A stretch of 64,000 nucleotides of DNA from Saturnia japonica. Lineage: Eukaryota > Arthropoda > Insecta > Lepidoptera > Saturniidae. The position numbers were made by a program, and so were the translations under genes. The stretch covers positions 3,782,001-3,846,000 of the forward strand of contig CM065304.1 in the NCBI GenBank assembly GCA_033032175.1. Direction: 5' to 3'. This document shows positions 1 to 12,215 of this stretch, one piece after another. Numbering within the stretch: the first letter of the stretch is position 1; each line of letters starts with the position of its first letter. A model generated the notes under the pieces. The model saw only the letters and a list, made by a program, of their open reading frames with translations. It was not told the DNA's origin and did not search any database.

Positions 1-395
1 GCGTAAATATTGGAACAGGTGTTTTTTTTTTTTGATACTAGAAATACCTTCTAAATGTAAAAAATACTAGGTTCATCTAGTATACCGTAAAAGTGGGTGA
101 ATAGGTACGAAACCGAATATCATACTTTAATTTCTTGGTGATGTTATGATTCATTTATTTTATGTATCTCCGGTAGATTATACTGTAAGAATATATCGAA
201 AAAATTAAAAAAAATGAAGTTATAAATCGCATTTTTTTTAACCAAAATATATGTTGCTTCTATTTATACTTGATCCAGGAGAAGTGAAACAGACTAGGGG
301 GGAATAGGGAAAAGTTTACAGTAAAGGGAAAACCCTGTCCCAATATAAAACTTTCTCTTCAAAATATCCCCACATTAGTCCCTATTTAATATGTA
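1..395. other. AT-rich stretch, no gene seen
   Basis: No reading frame, RNA gene or repeat that I recognise. Low-complexity T and A runs are present. Confidence 0.6.
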
Positions 396-481
396 CGGCG
401 CACATTGGACTAAAATCGGAGCCTACCTTTCCTATGAATCCTATGAAAGGGAGTCTCCGATTTCAGTCTAATGTGCGGCGT
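396..481. repeat. Imperfect inverted repeat, hairpin of about 85 nt
   Basis: The left arm (396 to about 436, starting CGGCGCACATTGGACT) pairs with the right arm (about 441 to 481, ending AGTCTAATGTGCGGCG) with only a few mismatches and a loop of a few bases. The arms share ATCGGAG and CCTTTC cores. Size and shape resemble a microRNA precursor or a very small foldback element; nothing seen separates the two. Confidence 0.7.
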
Positions 482-1403
482 TCCTTTTGGAGAGCTAGAG
501 CCGCTCCTATTCAAAACTTTGTCGTTTCTATTAACCCCAAAAATTAATCGAAACAATTCAGCTCAAGATATTTGTTTTTATTTACTGAAAGTATCACACA
601 GGGACTTAAATGAATCTGTACAGCAACAGAAATAATTTACTATTTAATTAAAAGCACTCCTAAAGCACAACCGTTTAATTCTTTCTGAATATACGATAAG
701 TTTTTAGGCGTAACTAATCTCCAAGCACGAACGTTTTTTTTAAAGCAATATCTAGCATCACTCTGACAAAGTTAGATAGACAGATTAGAAATGAAATATT
801 CTTCTATTGGGTAAACCAGTTGATAGATATTCTGAGGCTCATTTTTTTTAAATATACTCCTAATCGTATTCTCGCTTTTGTTCCTTCTTCAGACCCCAAA
901 CCCTAGTTGTTAGCGACGCATAGGCCTAAGCGTGATGATACAAAATTGTAATTGTAAATATAAGTTGTAGGGATCAATAATTATATGAACAATCATAAAT
1001 CTAATGTTTTGAATGTAATACTATGACGTGTAGGTAAATAAGAATAGTAAATAAGTTATAAAAATGCTTGCAATGTCATAGAAATAATCAATTAAAGTAC
1101 TGAACTCATGTATCGTCGATAATCCGTGTTATATAGAAGTTATATGTGATGTTTTATGTTATATAAGTTAATTAGCTTGCTATGTATGTTTCTGTAATGT
1201 TTGTAACGTCGAATAGTGTGTATACAACATGTTTTAAGCCGTTTTAAAGTTGTAATGTTTAACGCTCTGTATCTACAATGTCTACCAACCTATAATGTCG
1301 TAATTAGTGTTTTTGTATAGATATTTGTTTTTATAGTCATTGAATTATTATAATTAGAGATATTAACGATTTATTAGATATTGCATACAAATAATAATAA
1401 TAA
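482..1403. other. AT-rich stretch, no gene seen
   Basis: No supported coding or RNA feature. Short open frames here lack codon structure or recognisable motifs. Confidence 0.6.
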
Positions 1404-2040
1404 TGTAGATAGGGACAGCAATAGTGCAACCGCAACGCGTCACCGCGGTTAACGGGCCATGCCCATATTTGGTAAAGAGCAGTAGAGATAGAGACGCCAT
1501 CGTCCGTTTCGCTCTCCGGCATTAGGATATAAAAGGCGAACTACCGGGGCCAACCGGCACACACGGGTGCCACAAGCTGAAGACTCAAGACTCAAGAAAC
1601 AAAACTGGAAGAAACAGTACCCAGAAGATAGTACTAACAAATTGTATTGTGTCTTGAAGAATACAGCGAATTTTATTGTGGTACCTGTGTGTCATTTGCA
1701 TCTTCACAAGTGTTCAACCCGCCAGCGACCCAGTCCTCTCCGCTCCGTGCTACGTCAGCGCCGCGCCTACCAGCAGGCACCTCACTGCGTGTGTGTACCT
1801 TAATGTTTTGCCCTCTTCACGCCTAGTAGTTTCGGGTGTGAGCAGGGTCGGTCGCACGTAGTGAGAGAGGCTCGCACGCACTGGTTTCCAGACAGCTGGT
1901 TACCGTAGCGTGTTATCCGCCGTCGGTTATACAGAGTACGAGGGAATCGTTTCCGTCGCGTTCGCGCCCTCGGTGCGCGGTCCCGCTCTGTATTGGTTGA
2001 CGTAGTACATTTGTTGTGGGCAGACGCACGCGCCCATTTT
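1404..2040 (+). promoter_or_regulatory. GC-rich block with a TATA box (possible solo LTR or 5' leader)
   Basis: Composition switches abruptly from AT-rich to GC-rich and back. A good TATA box (TATAAAAG) lies at 1528-1535, so initiation would fall around 1560. The following 450 bases are GC-rich, carry only short open frames and resemble the untranslated leader or R-U5 part of an LTR retroelement. No second LTR, primer-binding site or gag follows, so a solo LTR or orphan promoter are both possible. Confidence 0.4.
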
Positions 2041-2174
2041 ACTAGTCACCCCATTTTAATGTAAATTATGAAATTTTGCTTTTACAAAAACATTAACACA
2101 TCTGTTCTACAGTCAATAGGTACAACAAATAGCTCGATTGATTCTTCAGCGCCTGGACGCGGAAAAAGTAACTA

Positions 2175-2407
2175 GACTACTAGACGCGGTAGCGTTCATC
2201 GCGTAAGAAGTACAAAAATACTTCATACATAGGACACGATACAAAAATTCTAGAGTAGGTACTGGACTCTATGGTGGCGGTATCGAGTACTGAATGCAAC
2301 GAAGTATGATTTGAATAAATGTGCTTTATAATAAATATAGAAGTATTATAATTTATTTATTTATTTTTGTACTTTGTACGCGATGAACGCGACAGCGTCT
2401 TGTAGTC
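2175..2407. repeat. Inverted repeat, MITE-like
   Basis: The arm at 2175-2220 (starting GACTACTAGACGC, containing GCGTTCATCGCGTA) is repeated in reverse complement at about 2362-2407 with a few differences, separated by about 140 AT-rich bases. The shared core is GCGTTCATCGCGTA followed by AGTACAAAAATA. It resembles a foldback non-autonomous element; no target duplication was identified. Confidence 0.6.
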
Positions 2408-2484
2408 GATTATTTATTTATCTATTTGCATCATGTATGTACATTTGTTCTTATATCATAAAGTATCCGAATACATTTTCTAAA

Positions 2485-2659
2485 AACATTTTCTATTGCA
2501 CCACTTGTAGATGGACGTTGCCAAGACTTCTTGGGGTTGTAGTTTTTATGAACATAGGTCTCGTCTAAATAAATTATTGACTTTCCTTCTCTACGTTTCA
2601 AAGCTATGGTTCTTAAAAACCGATGTCTTCAGGCAGATATGTCAGAACAACTCATAACA
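2485..2659 (-). repeat. Inverted copy of a transposase segment
   Basis: This 175-bp stretch is the near-perfect reverse complement of 4160-4335 inside the transposase pseudogene. It covers the part encoding the first catalytic block (LDETYVH) of the DDE domain. The two arms are about 1.5 kb apart, so one transcript across the locus could fold into a long duplex. It is a local inverted duplication rather than an independent gene: nothing upstream or downstream of the segment is shared. Confidence 0.85.
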
Positions 2660-3280
2660 TAGACCCTGAAGGGTATAGCAAATTATTACATTGGTTTTTC
2701 AAACATAAATTTTATACAATTTTTATTTATCTAACTGAGTAATTATTTATTTATTTATACATAAAATTTGTTTGTGTCACTGTTATTATTTTATATCGCA
2801 TCCATATGCGATGACACGTCCACGTCCAGGCACTTATGAAATAATCGAACTATTTAATGAATTGACTGGAGAACTGGTGACTTTTCTTTGAGACGAAATT
2901 AAATAAAAATTTATAACTTTGTATCGGAGCTACAAATGCTTTTGTTTTTTTCTTCTAGATAGCCAATCACGGACCCAAGTCATACCATTCCTTCTCTTTT
3001 TTATGTTAACAGAAGCTTTTGAACCTGACCGCATTGTGTAGCAAGACGTAACAAGCAAAACGTTGATTTAAAAAAAAGACTATGAAGGTGTAAATGTAAA
3101 CATTTATTACAGTAAATTAAAACCTATTTTTGAGTCTGGCAATTAAATTAGACACTCGAATATTTGCAGACTTTTTAAATAGCAATGTTAGACAAAATGT
3201 CAAATTCATTTTGTCAAAATAAGATGGTGTGTTGTTGGTGATTTGTTGTGACCTTGTTGAGCATTTTTCTAACTCAAAAA

Positions 3281-5058
3281 TGAATAGAACTATGAAAAGT
3301 GGAGTGAGGGAGATGTTGTTTCGCATGATTTCTAAATTTGAAGAAAAACAATAGTAGAAAGACGCTGAATTCAAACTGAAACAAGATTGTTTACGTGTGG
3401 TGTTGAATTTCTTAGGTTAGTATGACGCTTAGAAGTTAATACTTTGTTTGAAATCGTAATTATTATTTATATTTTTACAAAACTATTTCTCTATTTTGAT
3501 CCACATTCAGTTTATATTACGATAATTAGTTTAAAATAATGCATTATGGTTATCTAACATACCTTAATAAATGTTACATTGTAATTTTTACACAACATGT
3601 TTTCTTTTACAGAAAATCCGGTGGATGTAGCAGGGGTTGATGAGATAGTGAAGACTATTGAAAAACTGAGTGATTTGTAGCAAAAAGACTGGATAAGAAC
3701 CCAGAACCAATACTTGGATAAAATAGCTTCAATCACTGGTAAGTTTTTTCTAAGTACATAAGTTTAATAAATATATAATCTAATAAATGATTTGCTATTA
3801 TAAATACAGCACCTAATCATTCTGTTTCATCATTCTTTACAGAAGTGAGTGTTACAACATTAAAAAGAATAAAAAAGGAAGGTACAGTAAATTAAGGTGT
3901 CTGGAATTCCCCAGGAAAAAAAAAACGGCCACATAAGCCCACAGTGTCCAACCTAGATAGTTTCGACATAGATGCTATTCGTAACAAAATTAACGAAATT
4001 TTACATCGTTAGAAAACACGTTCCTACGTTGACAACTCTGTTAGTGGAATTAAGAGAAAGCATTGGATTTAATGGATGCAGGGAAACTCTTCGCCACTTA
4101 TTATTGTCCAATGGCTATGAATTAAGAAAAATAAGAATGAGCGTTCATTGTTAATTGAATGTTATGAGTTGTTCTGACATATCTGCCTGAAGACATCGGT
4201 TTTTAAGAACCATGGCTTTGAAACGTAGAGAAGGAAAGTCAATAATTTATTTAGACGAGACCTATGTTCATAAAAACTACAAGCCCAAGAAGTCTTGGCA
4301 ACGTCCATCTACAAGTGGTGCAATAGAAAATGTTTCGACAGGAAAAAGGTACATAATTGTACATGCTGGATCAGAGAAAGGCCCTGTGCCAAACTTATTG
4401 TTAGTCTTTAGCACTAAGTCCAAAATGGCGGACTACCACCACGACATGAATGCTGTAAACTTTAATAAGAGAAAAGCTTATACCCAATTTAAATGAGCCG
4501 AGTGTAATAGTTATGGATAACGCCAGTTACCATTCAATAATTGTAAATAAAGCTCCTACATCACAAAATCGCAAAAATGACATAAGAGAATGGCTTACTT
4601 TGAATGATATTCCATTTGAAGAATATCACACAAAAGCAGAACTTCTATGTTTTGTAAAACGAAACACACCAGAACTAGTATATGAACCTGATTAACTTCT
4701 GAAGCAGAATGGGCATGAGGTATTACAACTTCGCCCCTACCACTGCGATTTAAACGCCATTAAGCTGGTATTGAGTTTGGCTAAACAAAAAATGGCAAAT
4801 AAAAATATTGCCCTGGCCGCAGTGGAGTTAGAGGGGGTTATAAAAGAATCGTTTGAAACCATAACTCCAGAGGAGTGGAAGAAAATGACTGATCATGTCA
4901 TACATGTTGAAAATAAATATAAAGAAATGGATAGAATTACAGAAAATAACTTAGAAAGTTTTATTATTAATGTAGGAAACAGTGATTTCAGTGACTAATC
5001 ACATGAATCTTTTCACATGGAAGTTTTAGATTCAGATTTTGATTATGAAAGTGAATAA
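3281..5058 (+). pseudogene. Intron-bearing Tc1/mariner-type (DDE_3) transposase, decayed, copy A
   Basis: Exon-like blocks with splice signals are visible: about 3283-3415 (KSGVREMLFRMISKFE, two stops, then a GT donor), 3613-3738 (after TTTTACAG, one stop), and 3843 onward (after TTTACAG). The last encodes NLDSFDIDAIRNKINE, then LDETYVH (first catalytic Asp), MDNASYHS (second Asp) and PYHCDLNAIK, where the third catalytic acid, normally Glu, is Lys. Frameshifts occur near 4010, 4155 and 4490 and a stop near 4693. The C-terminal part (4771-4998) is open and acidic. The order and motifs match the IS630-Tc1-mariner superfamily; the element cannot encode an active enzyme. A related minus-strand copy lies at 13.7-14.4 kb. 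Terminal inverted repeats were not found. Confidence 0.85.
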
Positions 5059-5667
5059 ACCAAAATTATTATAAAATATCGTTGTTTTTTTTTTAATCAG
5101 TTTGCTACATAATACCTAGTCTTATTTTTAATTCAGACGTAGTAAACTGATTTTTCGAAATGTCACGTATTTCTTTGATTTGGATCAATATAGGTAGTGA
5201 TTTTACATCTCGAAACTTCACTTTTCTTTGCCTGAATAGAAATTAGATTTTACGCGATTAGCGCTAGCCATTTAAATATTATTATTTTTAACATAGCCTA
5301 ACCTAAACCACTGCTGGGCAAAAGCCTCCCCCGAATCCTTCTGGGAACTTAAATTTATAGCAATCGTAATTTTCAAAAACTTAGTGGTAAGTTTCTTTTG
5401 ATAAGAGGCTACCTAGGTAGGTTAGTAGCTGCTACTTCCGCAGTATTGATTTATTTCGTAGACTTATTCCCATTTTTGGACCTGTCCACATGCAGTCAAG
5501 CAGTAGTGTACAAATAATACTGTTTTTCAGCAAAAACAAATTATTTTATATTATAAAGTATCAAATTAGGTTATTCCACGTATGTCATACAAATTTTGGG
5601 GTTGCTGTACTGATATTTTTAAATCTGCCGCGCTTTTTCAGTCTCTACTTTCATTTGCCAGACTCTA
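5059..5667. other. Non-coding, with a lepidopteran-type repeat fragment
   Basis: No gene. Bases about 5297-5352 contain CACTGCTGGGCAAAAGCCTC, a string I associate with a common dispersed lepidopteran repeat (recalled, not searched). The remainder is AT-rich. Confidence 0.5.
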
Positions 5668-5741
5668 TCGTATATATTTTCATATGCATTCAGTAAAAAA
5701 AACTGTTATTTTGACATTACAAACAGACACTTCAATTTTAT
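5668..5741 (-). repeat. Dispersed repeat fragment, homologous to 51184-51257
   Basis: On the minus strand it reads AATTGAAGTGTCTGTTTG and continues for about 74 bases nearly identical to 51184-51257. There the same sequence is the 5' part of a longer Helitron-like repeat ending in an ACAGCTA-type terminus; here only the head survives. Confidence 0.75.
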
Positions 5742-6006
5742 TAATTGTATAGATTACAGACTGTCTTTAACGTCAAAATCTTTGGTATATTAAACTATAT
5801 TATGTTAAAAAATATCACTATGTCATGTACTACAATTACAGATCTTTATATAATATATTCATTAAAAACGTCAATCGATTGATTTTTTAGTTGATTCTAA
5901 ACATAAAATAATAAATGTTTACATTTGAAATTCTCTAACATATATGCAATCACAGCTAGTTACAAGGAAATTAAGGAACCGCTAATATAATAGGAAATTT
6001 CTATAG

Positions 6007-6225
6007 ATACTTAATACAAAAATTACAAACTAATCTATGAATATAACTAATATCCGTATTAGTTAATACACGGATATTCATTTAAAACGGTGTCTAATAA
6101 AGTGATTCTATAATACGAAATACCTAATACAAAAATTACAAACTAATCTATGAATCTAACTAATATCCGTATTAGCTAATACACTGATATTCGTTAAAAA
6201 CGGTGCTTAATATAGTGATTCTGTT
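6007..6225. repeat. Two-copy tandem duplication (about 115 bp) with an internal palindrome
   Basis: The segment starting TAATACAAAAATTACAAACT occurs at about 6012 and again at about 6125. Each copy holds the near-palindrome AATATCCGTATTAG followed by CTAATACACGGATATT-like sequence. Copies differ by scattered substitutions, so the duplication is not brand new. Confidence 0.7.
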
Positions 6226-6302
6226 ATCATTGCTTGCTTACATTGTTACCAATCCATGCAGTTTTCATACGAAGCCCGACGTGTATTTTTTTTTTTAGAT
6301 TG

Positions 6303-6372
6303 ACTACACTGTTAGCTTTAGGGGCCCTGAAGCCGCTGCGGCTTTTACAGCTTCCCCGAACTTGAGCCCGAC
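6303..6372 (+). repeat. Dispersed GC-rich repeat motif, copy 1 of 3
   Basis: Contains ACTGTTAG, GGGGCCCTGAAGCCGCTGCG and GGCTTTTACAGCTT. The same block recurs at about 49105-49165 on the same strand and at about 15445-15515 on the opposite strand. It probably belongs to one transposable-element family, but its boundaries are unclear. Confidence 0.7.
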
Positions 6373-6512
6373 GTGTATAATGATGTTTTATTATATATAC
6401 CTAGCTGCAGCATTCGATAAGCCAGCAGCCAGCGGTCGTTTCTATACGAAGTTTCAAATAATTTAGTTATCTCGCTTACTCGCAAGATGCGCGCCTTTAT
6501 AACGGACAAAAA

Positions 6513-9500
6513 CACTCGTTATTTTGACAATAATCAAGACAATTAATACTCACCCATTCAGTGTAACACAACATGATTATGTGAATAGGGGGTTTGGCAT
6601 TTTTTTTCAGGCATTTTCCTTTTTATTCAGTGCCAAAAGTAGAAGACATAACCTTATCTCTAAAAAAAAAATCATCATCATAGGTTTCATTTTACATACC
6701 TCGATGTAAAATAGTTTCGCCACAATTTTGGAGAATTTGCTTGGCATATCAATCCGAGGGCCATAGAGTCGAGCCTTGTAACACAATCGACTGACAGTGA
6801 GGAAACCACATCTTGAAAAACTCGATCACTTAACAAAAATTCTCTTGAGTTTAACTCGAAGTGTGAAAATACAGAAAAATTGATTTCTTCATGCGCATTC
6901 ATGAAAATGAAATGCATACTTTCTCACAAGAAAGAATTTTGTTCAGTAATTGGAGTAATTGGGCGACAATAGATGCCCTATTATTATTTAAAACTAGCTC
7001 CTGCTAGCGACTTAGTCTGCATGAACTTCAGAATAGGGGACAAAGAGAAATGAAAAACATGTTATTTACCAGGATAAAAAAATTACGAGTTGCACTCCGG
7101 GAGTGCCGTTAGAAGTGAAAACTTAGTTATTGAGTTATGAATTGCATTTTAATTATGAATTGTATTTTATTCATTATTAGAAACTTTAAAATACATTTAT
7201 TATTCTTTTATGAAAGACACGTTCGCGGTCTGCTATAATGTACATGCATATATGCACACACTATAGCTGCGTCTCGTAACGGTGCCGCGAGTCCAGAGAT
7301 TTTATCTCATCTAAAAATATGCGTACCGCGCTAAAAGAAGTTTTCACTTCAAAAATATCTTTTAATTATGGTTATAAACCCTCTATGTGCGAAATTTAGA
7401 ACATACATAATTTACATAGTTTGATCATTTCTGTTATATTATAGTTAACATCAAGATACCAATTGGATCTCTAACATAGTAATTACGATGAAAGGTATAC
7501 AGGTGGGTTTACATCTGTAAAACTCTGCGGTTTTTAGAGTAATATTTCCAAGCATTCTGATCATGGCCTACGATAAGCGATAAAAAAGTTACACATTTTA
7601 TCACAAAAATATGTGAAACAATATTTTTTTAAATTACAAAAACATTGCTTTTGCTATTTTTTTTATATTTTTATTAAAGTATAATATACAATGGTAATAA
7701 AAATTGTTGTGAAATGATTGGATGAATGGGTAATAATTATTATCAATTAGGCTTTTTTTCTCGACTTCTTTTGTGTGTTTTTAGCACCATGTCCTTCTCC
7801 AGACCCCGGGCTCTATCAAATTTCATTGCGATCGTTTCAAGGGCTTAGTCGTGAAAAGGCAATAAATAGACAAACAGACCGAGTTACATTCGCGAATGTA
7901 CAACAAATTTTTTTCATTGGAAAAGGAACGAGGTTTCTTGGAGTTCGTATTTTTATGCTTTTATCTACTTTTCAGTTTTGTTAATGCAGCAATACCAATG
8001 CTTCATAAAGTTTGTGTTGCATGAAATAAGAACGTTTAGATGACGTCAATAGTCCTTGATTACAACAAGTATCATGACATCGCAGTATACAGAACACGAA
8101 CAAGCAAGATAACGTGTTTACTTATTGATTGCTACGCCGCGCCGTAGCAACGTCTACGTCGCGTCGCGTCGCGTGGATCGAATGCTACGGAGCCCCACAA
8201 TAACCGTATTACGCTTAGCTTGTATTTAATATCTACATACAACGGTATGGTTCCGTAACTAACTCATATAAATATTAAAATACAATAACATACATAAAAT
8301 CGTACACAAACTTAAATATTACATATTATAATATTTTATATTCTAAATACACATTAAAAACCATTACTGATTTTATATTGTACGCATCGTTTAAGAAAAG
8401 ATTTTTCGATGCTTGTATGGGGAAAACAATAAATTGTGCTTACTTATATACGCAAATGAGAACCTGTATTGCTTTGACATAAGAAAACAGAATTTAATCC
8501 AGCACCAACAATATGATGATATAGTTAGCAATCATTTAACTGGCTTTTGTTCAGTTTCTGTAAAAATAAATGAACGTTGTATAAATGAATCTTATTATAA
8601 TTTGATTAAAGTTGTATTATTTACACTGTTATATTATTTTTACAGAATAAAGAAAAATGTTAGTAAAATGAATTTACATTATTATGATCGATATATAACT
8701 TCATACTGTCGCAGTTCTGTGACACGATGCGCGCGCGCAGCTCTCAACTTTACCCTGAGTTACTAAACACGAGAAAACTGAGTAACACATCAGTAACAAC
8801 TAACTAACTTCAATCAAGACTTCAAGGTTGTGTATTAAAGCTTAAACAATAGAAAGCACCAGTCTTCACTAAGGAAATTTCGCCCTACACTTAGTAAACG
8901 AGGGTCGATTGATAGAATTTTAGTTAATTATTGACTTGCACTACTGTCGTGTAGGCACTGTGCGCGTAGCACTGGCTTATTACAAATGACGAGGTCATTT
9001 TGAATGAACAGGGAGAGCGGAAACTCACTCCCTGCCATCTGGCCTGAGTGTTAAGAAGTGAAATTGGCGGCAATGGGGGGAAGCAGGGAAGACAGAGAGG
9101 ACAGCTTCCAACACTTACACCGATCACCTGACCGAAGTTATAAAGAAAGAAATTGAATTGATATTTGAAATTTGGACGTTATTAAGCTTATAAAAACAAA
9201 ATTTCGTGATAAAGTTTAGATACGGCACTCGTTGGACGCCGTTATGGCACACATTCGTTTCGCTCATTTGGCTCGTGCCTTTAGATATAGTAAGATAATA
9301 ACATGATCGTCGGTCCGCTCCCTTTCCTCTCTCCCCATATTTGCTTTTAAATGACTAAACTTTGGGTAAAACTTTAGGATGATCTTTACTAGGGAAATCT
9401 ACAATTTGAATTAACAAACAAATTTTGAAAATTAGGTACCTACTTAATTATTATAGGTTGGGTCTCTCTCAACTGCAACTCAGCTGAAATACTACACTAA

Positions 9501-11304
9501 CGGAGCTTCACGTAGAGAATTGTTTTAATTTCAGAGTTTGTGTATCGACATAGTCCCTGGACATAAATGTTAGTTACGATGACAGAGAAAATAGACTCTG
9601 AATTTTTCGTTTGGTTTCCAGTTATTTATTTATTTTGGTAATAAAACATTTTTGTTAGAGCTTTTTAAATTAATTTTCCTCAATAACTGTGTATTACCTT
9701 TTAATCAGAGTGGTAGTATTTAGATTGAAGATTAATTATGAACTTTAACGTTCTTTAAAATCGAACTCATGAGTTTTGCCGTGAGTTTGAGTTTATTGAG
9801 TCATGAGTGCCATGGCAAATGATACTAAATCCAATTGAAGCTTAATAATGTGCATACTATATATTCGTTACAAATAGCAATACTTACACCCTTTTGCAGG
9901 GCTCACGATAATTGTGACCGACTGGATCGCGACCGCCATACACTAGTTGTGACACTCATCTCTCTACTTGAGGCAGCCTGACCCGTGAAACACCTCTACC
10001 TTACGGAAAATCGCAGCCAAATTAACTTGTGTCGTGTTCTTGCAGTGAGTAGGGTTTCCACAGCTCTTTGGGAAAGTGCGATTCAAGATCGGTAACACGT
10101 TAGAGGTAACTCTAATGTTACAAGCGTCCATAGACTATAGTAGTAGCTTACCATCGGACGGGCTGTATGCTTGTTTAAGAAAAGGTTTATAAAAAAAATT
10201 GTATATCAAATTTTCTTTGATAAGACTCTTATAATGTTGTCGGCATCGTATCTCGCATAATGCTGGAATGCTACGTTACCTTAGCCAGCATTCGGCGTAC
10301 GATGTAAATCTAGCCAATTAGTTCTACTCGCCAACGTCTAGCATCTAGCAAACTCACCCCATTGTAATGCTTGATGAGGTAGGTAAGCTCTATGAAAGAA
10401 TCACTGCAATCCACCTTATCAGAGCATATACCGTACGTGGATCCGAACCTGGCAGCGAACGTATTCAATTTGCATATAGAGCGCTCTGCCATAGACTCTA
10501 GCACGCAAGTGAGGAGTTAAGCGGAGGGAGCCATGTCTCAGAGCAAGGTGGTGTTGGGTGTGTCGCTTGTCACTGTCAATAAGTCCAACACCTTGCCCTG
10601 CACCTACATTAGGGAGGCACTCCGCTATAATGGAGTACTGAAGTACTTCGCTGCTGTAAGTATTGTCGAGACGTGTCTCAATAAGAGGTGTATGATCTTT
10701 TCAGGTAAGAGAGGAACTGCCGGTGAGACATGTCATGCTATATTCCACAGTAGTCAATCTCTGCCCTCCCCGGTGGGATATCGTATGTTGTTGGGTGTTG
10801 TGCTGTGCGCTCCTTCGTGGCCTTGGTTTCGCCCATTACGCGGAGTGTTAGGCATCCTGATAGTCTGCCAAGCACCTTTACCTTCGGGCTAACACAGGGG
10901 CTCTTGACACAACACATTGCGGCTATCTGATAGATAATACGTAACATAGACTTGTCGTCTCTCACGCACGGGACTAGCTGCGCCGCGATCTCCGAACTCT
11001 TATTTCCATCCGTGGTTTAATCTATAGTCCAGTTCGCTATCTTTTCGCAGTCAACAAAACGGGCGCCGGACGACACGCCTTGCGTCATTACCTCCAGCTA
11101 CCGTTACGAGGCCTGCGAGTCAATATTCAGACAGATGTGATAACCTGTTGAGAGTATGGACGCCTGCACTTAGTGCAATAGCAATGTGCCTGACGTGCAT
11201 GTCTGTTGTCTATTATTTGTTGGCGCTTTGTCGTTCAAATATCGTGCAATTCAATATTATTAAAAATATGTAGGCGACCGAGCTGTGCTTGGCGTTATAA
11301 AAAA
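6513..11304 (+). repeat. 4.8-kb non-coding repeat, copy 1 (second copy 53061-57855)
   Basis: The whole stretch matches 53061-57855 in the same orientation, differing by scattered substitutions and small indels. Homology begins at CACTCGTTATTTTGAC and stops in an A-run after GTTATAAAA. Several short open frames exist (for example 117 residues at 8413-8766), but indels not divisible by three and stop differences between the copies argue against protein constraint. No transposase, reverse transcriptase or LTR was seen. A GC-rich island with CGTCGCG iterations lies at about 8130-8180. Each copy has A-rich sequence at its right edge and a short A-rich match on both sides, which could be a retroposition signature. 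A segmental duplication is the alternative. Confidence 0.8.
7112..7350. repeat. MITE-like element nested in the 4.8-kb repeat
   Basis: GAAGTGAAAACTT at 7112-7124 is repeated as AAGTTTTCACTTC at 7338-7350, enclosing about 210 bases. The same arrangement is present in the second copy of the large repeat near 53.65-53.9 kb, so it was there before the 4.8-kb unit was copied. Confidence 0.5.
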
Positions 11305-11711
11305 AAAACACTTATCTAGGTAAACTTGGAATGTAAAACATTATCTAAATGCAAAGTTTTATCGAAATCGTTGCTATTCCGAGAAACCAATTACTTATAT
11401 AAATGTGTGGCGACTTATCACAGTAAATAGTTCTTACTTCAGCCACATTCTATTTTGTTTATGATAGACTGGCTGACTTTCAGGTCTTGAAAAAGATAAA
11501 GAAGACGTCTGTCACTGACTGACAAGAAGATATATTATTCTGTAATCGGTGACTAGCAACAAAATAAATACAGCAATAATTCAAACGCTGAGCTGCATTT
11601 TTAATTAATAGGATCGGCCAAACGATCCTATATATGTACAAATTGCTCACTTAATATAATAAGATAAATAATTATATTTTTTAAATTGCCCTATCTTTTA
11701 ATTGATCAGGT
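11305..11711. other. Non-coding, nothing recognised
   Basis: AT-rich sequence between the 4.8-kb repeat and a copia fragment; no supported feature. Confidence 0.5.
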
Positions 11712-12215
11712 TTCGCGCCCAGAATATGATCTGTAATTCAGCATTTAAAATTATGTATTTAGCGCGCTCTACCAAAGTTCTATTCATTCTCTCACTAAGG
11801 CCATTAGATTAGACGGATTAGATGTCTGGTGCAGTATTCCATTTTTCTTCAAGTGCGACTCAAAATTATTATTTTTGTATTCAGTTCCATTATCGCTTCT
11901 CAGAATTTTTATTTTTGTATTTAAATCATTCTCTACTTTATTGTTAAATTCTACAAATTTTTCAAATACTTCACTTTGGATGAGCTCTAGCAAGTTCGTT
12001 GCCCGGGAGCCTTCAGTGGGGAACGGTTTTCTCGTTTGCTTATCATCAGGACAGGTTACACAGGTCGAGTTCTCTGTTCTTGGTGACAGCTTTACCGCCT
12101 TCTGTACAGTTAGGTATTTTATTAAGGTTATTGAAATTTAAGTGACCCATACGCTGATGCCATAGATAAGTATCACCATCAGTCTTAGCATCTGCAGATC
12201 CAAGATGGGTTGCGT
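11712..12215 (-). pseudogene. Ty1/copia polyprotein fragment (integrase region)
   Basis: Minus-strand reading gives a GAG-pre-integrase zinc region (LWHQRMGHLNFNNLNK, then CVTCPDDKQTRKPF), then GSRATNLLELI fused to QSEVFEKF, then the second catalytic Asp block ILRSDNGTEY and, after a frameshift, ERMNRTLVERAKY with the catalytic Glu. The expected block between LLELI and SEVFEKF, which carries the first catalytic Asp, is missing, so this copy has an internal deletion as well as frameshifts. No LTRs flank it. It abuts the tandem segmental duplication that begins at 12281. Confidence 0.85.

Noticed and set aside
8413..8766. 117-codon frame in the 4.8-kb repeat (also at 54957-55310) as a gene
   Set aside because: Low-complexity composition rich in Tyr, Asn and Ile, no motif, and the surrounding repeat shows frame-breaking differences between copies.
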